Below are positions 60,031 to 64,000 of a stretch of DNA of 64,000 nt, piece by piece. The position numbers were made by a program, and so were the translations under genes. The stretch comes from Sphaerosporella brunnea (lineage: Eukaryota; Ascomycota; Pezizomycetes; Pezizales; Pyronemataceae), in assembly GCA_008704415.1 (NCBI GenBank), contig VXIS01000115.1:1-64000 (forward strand). Reading direction: 5' to 3'. Under the pieces are notes generated by a model that was given only the letters and a program-made list of their open reading frames with translations, was not told the DNA's origin and did no database searches. Within the stretch, counting starts at the first letter, position 1. Every line of letters begins with the position of its first letter.

Positions 60031-60355
60031 CGTATTCTTCCGGCACGATGAGAATTGCCGGCGCCGAAGTCAATCTTTTCTAAGTAGCAAACGTACTATG
60101 TATGGAAACATGACACCGCCGGCGAATCTTGATTGATGACCAAGAGGGGCGGGCACAAGGCGGCCGCGAGAATTAGAGTTGAGTACATAGGTGTCCTCAA
60201 CCATACCGCGCCCAGCCATTGTCGCCTCCTTAGATAGTGTTGTCGCCGTCACATAAGATTCGCCGGCGGTGTCATGTTTCCATACATAGTACATTTGCTA
60301 CTTAGAAAAGATTGACTTCGGCGCCGGCAATTCTCATCGTACCTGAAGAATACGG
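60031..60355. mobile_element. Fold-back MITE with about 100-bp inverted ends, family C
   Basis: Positions 60031-60131 and 60258-60355 are inverted copies with only a few differences, separated by 126 bp. The ends read CCGTATTCTTC and TA flanks both sides. The long arms would fold into one large hairpin. A C/CGTATT end recurs at 61250. Confidence 0.85.
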
Positions 60356-61249
60356 TATGCCTACACCTTAGCTATCAGAAGTGACTGGCACCCACCCCGC
60401 TCCCAGGCTACACTCTGGTCACCCTCCGGCCACGCCACAGCTCCCTCACTTGCAGTTAGCTACTATGAGCTCATTTCCTTCCATCCCAGGACGTTATTTC
60501 GCACCTTACATTATTCCTCGACGGCCACAGCAACATAAACTATAATTTCTTTTTCCACATCACGTGTCCGAGAGCCCGTTAGGCGAGTTTTTCTCAGCAT
60601 GTACTGTAGCGAGCAATAAGGTTCGAACGTCAGCAGTCAGCACGGGAGTCTGTTCGTTATCCGTTGTGGTCAGAGGGTCTGTCCGATAGCAAACGGATAT
60701 CAGCACCTAAATCTTGGCGCGAGTGCTGTGCAGCGTCGAAACGCTCAACCCGCGAGCGTTTCGTCACGGCCAATGGCTACCAATCGCACCGCAAATCCCC
60801 TCCAAAGTAGCAGAATCTAGAGAGTTGCTAACATGCAGTGTGTTTGAAGAAGAAAAAAAAGAACATCTACAGAAGATGGAGCGCTCGAGCTCACAACACC
60901 ACTCCCGGGCCAGCGTCCTGTACCTCTCGCTCCCAACCCTTTTCAGACGTGTCCCCTTGCCCAGGCAACCGCAGCCTCTGCTGCAGCCTTTTCCACCCGT
61001 CGTTTGGTAAATTTCCTGCTCTACAGGGCTGAAGAAGAGTCCCGGATGGACGTCTGGCTGTCGTCTTGGATCCTTGAATAAACGGGCACGGTTGCAACTG
61101 TTGAATGGGGGCAGAGAGATGCTGACTGAAAAAAAATTGTTTGATTTTGAACCGAGATGAAGGCGGAGAAGGGAAATTTATATTCATGAAACTCGCCATA
61201 TCTCTACATACTTTGCGCCCTGAAGCGTATAAAATAGTGAGAATAAGTG

Positions 61250-61285
61250 TACCGTATTGACTCGGATATAAGAGACCCCCCCCCA
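61250..61285. mobile_element. Orphan transposon end
   Basis: TACCGTATTGACTCGGATAT followed by AAGAGACC resembles the terminal repeat of pogo/Tigger-like DNA transposons. No partner end was found. Confidence 0.35.
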
Positions 61286-61928
61286 CAGATTTGGTTAGCG
61301 GCACAGAATTGCCTTATAGGGAAATTTTACGCATGCGCGCAGCTCAGCGCGCCGCTTCAGCGCGTCAATAAGCTACCGGGAGTTGTCAGTTTCGCCTGTG
61401 ATAAAAGAGTGTCTTGGCGGAAAGCACCCCGGTTACAGTAATCAATCAACGCACAGGTAAAATCCCACCAAGGAAACTCTTACTGGTCTCCCTTCTCGGA
61501 CAGCCGTGGTGCATGACTTACCCGGCGGAGCGCTGGTGAGTTTCAAGCTAAAGGTGGACGTCAACAGTGCTGCTCATGCCGGTAGCAAGGAGGAGAGGAG
61601 AAAAAAAAGAAGAGAAGTTTATTTATTCGAGAGCTCGAAGCTCAAGCTTTTGCTAAACTCCAACCTAATCTACTCTAATCATACCACATCATATCGTGGC
61701 ATATCGTATCTCGGATTTGGCCGTTGCCGTACAACAAAGTTTTCTGCAATTCGATGGCCGGGCTTCGCTCAGCGGTACTCTGGATCACAACATAGCACTC
61801 GTATTAAAGAAGAGAAGAGAAGAGATGCAATATATACAAGAGACAACCCAAAACAGCATCAGAGCAAACCATCCAACTCCCCAACTCCGTAACCCTCCTA
61901 TAATGTCGTGATCCCTTTTTTGATAATT

Positions 61929-64000
61929 TTACACCATCTCGGATTCCTTTTCGCTCTCTGCGCCGGCCTCACCGACAACTTCGAGGTCATCACCAACCTT
62001 CTTAACCCTGGCGACCATACCGTTCCTGACCTCTCCAGTAATAAGCTTCTCAGCGAGCTGTTTCGAGATCCGCTTCATGATGAGCCTATTGAGCGGCCGA
62101 GCACCAAACTTGAGGTCGTAACCGCGCTCAGCCAGCCAATCCTTGGCGTCCTGATCAACCATGAGCAGGATGCGACGGTCGACGAGCTTATCCGACAGCT
62201 CCTTGAGACGGATATCGACGATCTCGCGAATGGCCGTCTTGTTCAGCGGCTGGAAGATGATGAAGTCGTCAATGCGGTTGAGGAATTCGGGGGTGTAGGC
62301 CGCCTGGACAGCATCCATGACAGCCTGCTTTGTTTCAGGCGCCAGAGTCTCTCGTGGCGGTGCAGTGATCAAAGCTTCCTGGCCGAGGTTGGAGGTGAGC
62401 ACGATGATAGTGCTCGAGAAGTCGACTTTGCGGCCTTGAGCGTCGGTGAGGAAGCCCTCGTCGAGCACCTGCAGGAGAAGGGAGGAGATGTCGCGATGGG
62501 CCTTTTCAAACTCGTCGAAGAGGAGTACGGCATAGGGCTTGCGACGGATGGCTTCGGTGAGCTGGCCCGCCTCTTCATAACCAACGTAACCAGCTGGTGC
62601 ACCGATAAGCCGGGAGACGGTGTGCTTCTCTTGGAACTCTGACATGTCGAATCGGATTACGGCTTGCTCGGTCGAGAAGAGGAATTCAGCCATTTTCTTG
62701 CACAGCTCGGTCTTTCCGACTCCCGTCGGCCCAAGGAACATGAAGGATGCGGTAGGTCGGTGCTCCGCTGTCAGACCTGCCCGTTGGAGACGGACTGCAT
62801 CCGCGACGGCTTTCAACGCTTCATCCTGACCGCGTACAGACTGCCGCAAGGTCTCCTCCATGTGCATCAACTTCTGGACCTCGCCGGACATTAGTTTCGT
62901 GGTTGGGATTCCGGTAGCCCTGGAGACGACCTTGGCGATGTCGTCTTCGGTGACCGAGTCGTTCAGCAGGGTTGAGCGCTTGCGAGCGGTGGGTTTCTCG
63001 CTGTCCTTCGGGATTTTGGCCTCCAGTTTAGGAATGATGGCATACTGCAGCTCACTCGCCTTCTCAAAGTTTCCGAGACGGCGCGCAAACTCAAGTGCTG
63101 TACGCGCTTGCTCCAGCTGAGCCTTGAGATTTTTGATCTCGGCAAGCTCCGCACGCTCCTTCTCCCAAACCTCCGTCAACTCCTTCATCTTTTCGTTCTT
63201 TTCTTTCAGGTTCTCTTCAAGCTTGGCTTTACGCGCCTTTGACATTGGGTCCGTTTCCTTGCGAAGGGACTCGAGCTCAATGCGCAGCGTGAGAATCTGC
63301 CGATCGAGTTGCTGAATTGCATCCGGACGGGATTCTTGCTGAAGCCGCAGAGCAGAGGCAGCCTCGTCGACCAGGTCGATGGCCTTGTCGGGCAGGAACC
63401 GATCAGTGATGTAGCGGTTAGACAAGGTCGCGGCGGAAACCAGCGCATTATCGGTGATTCGAACTCCATGGTGAACTTCGTAGCGGTCCTTGATTCCTCG
63501 GAGGATACTGATGGTGTCCTGCACGCTAGGCTCGGTAACCATGACCGGTTGGAAGCGGCGAGCTAGTGCAACATCCTTTTCGATCTGCCTGTACTCGTTG
63601 AGGGTGGTAGCACCGGTGCACTGCAGCTCTCCACGGGCCAGCATAGGCTTCAACAGGTTGGAAGCGTCGATGCTGCCCTCAGCCTTCCCGAGTCCAAGCA
63701 GCGTGTGCAGCTCATCAATGAACAAGATAACCTCGCCCTCCGCGTCACCGACCTCCTTCAGCACGCCCTTCAACCGCTCCTCAAAATCGCCCCTAAACTT
63801 TGCGCCAGCAATCAGCTGGCCCAAATCCAACGCCACGACTCGTTTGTTCTTCATGCTCTCCGGCACCTCTCCACTCGCGATCCGCTGCGCTAGCCCCTCC
63901 AGGATCGCAGTCTTTCCCGTTCCCGCCGATCCGATCAGAACGGGATTGTTTTTGGTCCGCCGTGAGAGAATCTGAATCGTCCGTCGAATCTCCTCTTCAC
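61929..64000 (-). CDS. HSP78: Mitochondrial Hsp78 / ClpB-type AAA+ disaggregase, N-terminus outside window
   Basis: An open frame runs from the window edge to TAA at 61929, giving about 690 residues of the C-terminal part. NBD1 begins with Walker A GSAGTGKT (about 63900), then Walker [11 protein letters not shown] short coiled-coil middle domain follows ([15 protein letters not shown] to [10 protein letters not shown]). NBD2 has GPTGVGKT and the DEFEKAHRD motif; DEFEKAH and the C-terminal [10 protein letters not shown] block favour mitochondrial Hsp78 over cytosolic Hsp104, which has DEVEKAH. The family forms ATP-driven hexamers that extract aggregated proteins, with Hsp70 help in the mitochondrial matrix. 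The targeting sequence is beyond the window. No intron is visible in this part. Confidence 0.92.
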   Translation of the reverse strand, partial: EEEIRRTIQILSRRTKNNPVLIGSAGTGKTAILEGLAQRIASGEVPESMKNKRVVALDLGQLIAGAKFRGDFEERLKGVLKEVGDAEGEVILFIDELHTLLGLGKAEGSIDASNLLKPMLARGELQCTGATTLNEYRQIEKDVALARRFQPVMVTEPSVQDTISILRGIKDRYEVHHGVRITDNALVSAATLSNRYITDRFLPDKAIDLVDEAASALRLQQESRPDAIQQLDRQILTLRIELESLRKETDPMSKARKAKLEENLKEKNEKMKELTEVWEKERAELAEIKNLKAQLEQARTALEFARRLGNFEKASELQYAIIPKLEAKIPKDSEKPTARKRSTLLNDSVTEDDIAKVVSRATGIPTTKLMSGEVQKLMHMEETLRQSVRGQDEALKAVADAVRLQRAGLTAEHRPTASFMFLGPTGVGKTELCKKMAEFLFSTEQAVIRFDMSEFQEKHTVSRLIGAPAGYVGYEEAGQLTEAIRRKPYAVLLFDEFEKAHRDISSLLLQVLDEGFLTDAQGRKVDFSSTIIVLTSNLGQEALITAPPRETLAPETKQAVMDAVQAAYTPEFLNRIDDFIIFQPLNKTAIREIVDIRLKELSDKLVDRRILLMVDQDAKDWLAERGYDLKFGARPLNRLIMKRISKQLAEKLITGEVRNGMVARVKKVGDDLEVVGEAGAESEKESEMV

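Larger units (their letters stand above)
57408..61928. other. Gene-poor region with MITEs
   Basis: No gene is supported in 4.5 kb between the patatin-fusion start and the HSP78 stop. Two complete MITEs and one orphan transposon end are listed separately. Confidence 0.55.

Noticed and set aside
61929..64000. Cytosolic Hsp104 assignment
   Set aside because: DEFEKAH in NBD2, the short middle domain and the C-terminal block fit Hsp78 better than Hsp104.

Overview
The window is fungal nuclear DNA. Genes on both strands are cut by short GT-AG introns (mostly 45-120 nt, often with CTAAC/CTGAC branch points), and the families are filamentous-ascomycete ones: Zn2Cys6 regulators with the middle homology region, fungal HNH-domain and CorA-like proteins, tyrosinase and mitochondrial Hsp78. 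Low gene density, long A/T and G/C homopolymers and many DNA-transposon relics fit a repeat-rich Pezizomycotina genome. I cannot name the species; Pezizales is only a guess.

Layout. 1-9212 is a near-perfect inverted repeat with a one-base centre at 4606. Each arm carries one CorA-like membrane protein gene. The right-arm copy splices cleanly to 533 codons; the left-arm copy has a one-base homopolymer deletion. The repeat stops only because the window starts, and mismatches pile up in the first 60 bases, so a fold-back assembly artefact must be excluded before it is called biology. 9213-16319 is gene-poor: one small hypothetical gene and the remains of a Zn2Cys6 regulator. 16320-29900 holds a divergent F-box / WDR7-like pair, an HNH-domain gene with a broken last junction, an alpha/beta hydrolase, a secreted single-pass membrane protein and a proline-rich Cys-cluster protein. 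30727-44247 holds two complete Zn2Cys6 transcription factors, a complete four-exon tyrosinase and a reductase with three frame breaks. 61929-64000 is the C-terminal part of Hsp78.

The most interesting region is 45202-57407. Two co-oriented genes share the same N-terminal plan: a basic or acidic leader, a Cys-rich zinc motif, a P-loop GTPase-like domain and a helical region. The longer one, reconstructed here as ten exons and 1426 residues with no frame break, continues into a C3HC4 RING finger and a complete patatin phospholipase domain with its Ser/Asp dyad. The shorter one (five exons, 556 residues) stops after the GTPase part. The layout, a nucleotide-switch domain joined to ubiquitin-ligase-like and phospholipase effectors with an effector-less paralogue next door, resembles an NLR-type immune or incompatibility system but uses a GTPase-like module with no recognisable NACHT or NB-ARC. 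This role is inference. The two genes are separated and flanked by TA-flanked MITEs of three families and a decayed pogo/Fot1-type transposase.

Exon boundaries were worked out by hand from splice motifs and frame continuity. No tRNA, rRNA or CRISPR array was recognised.
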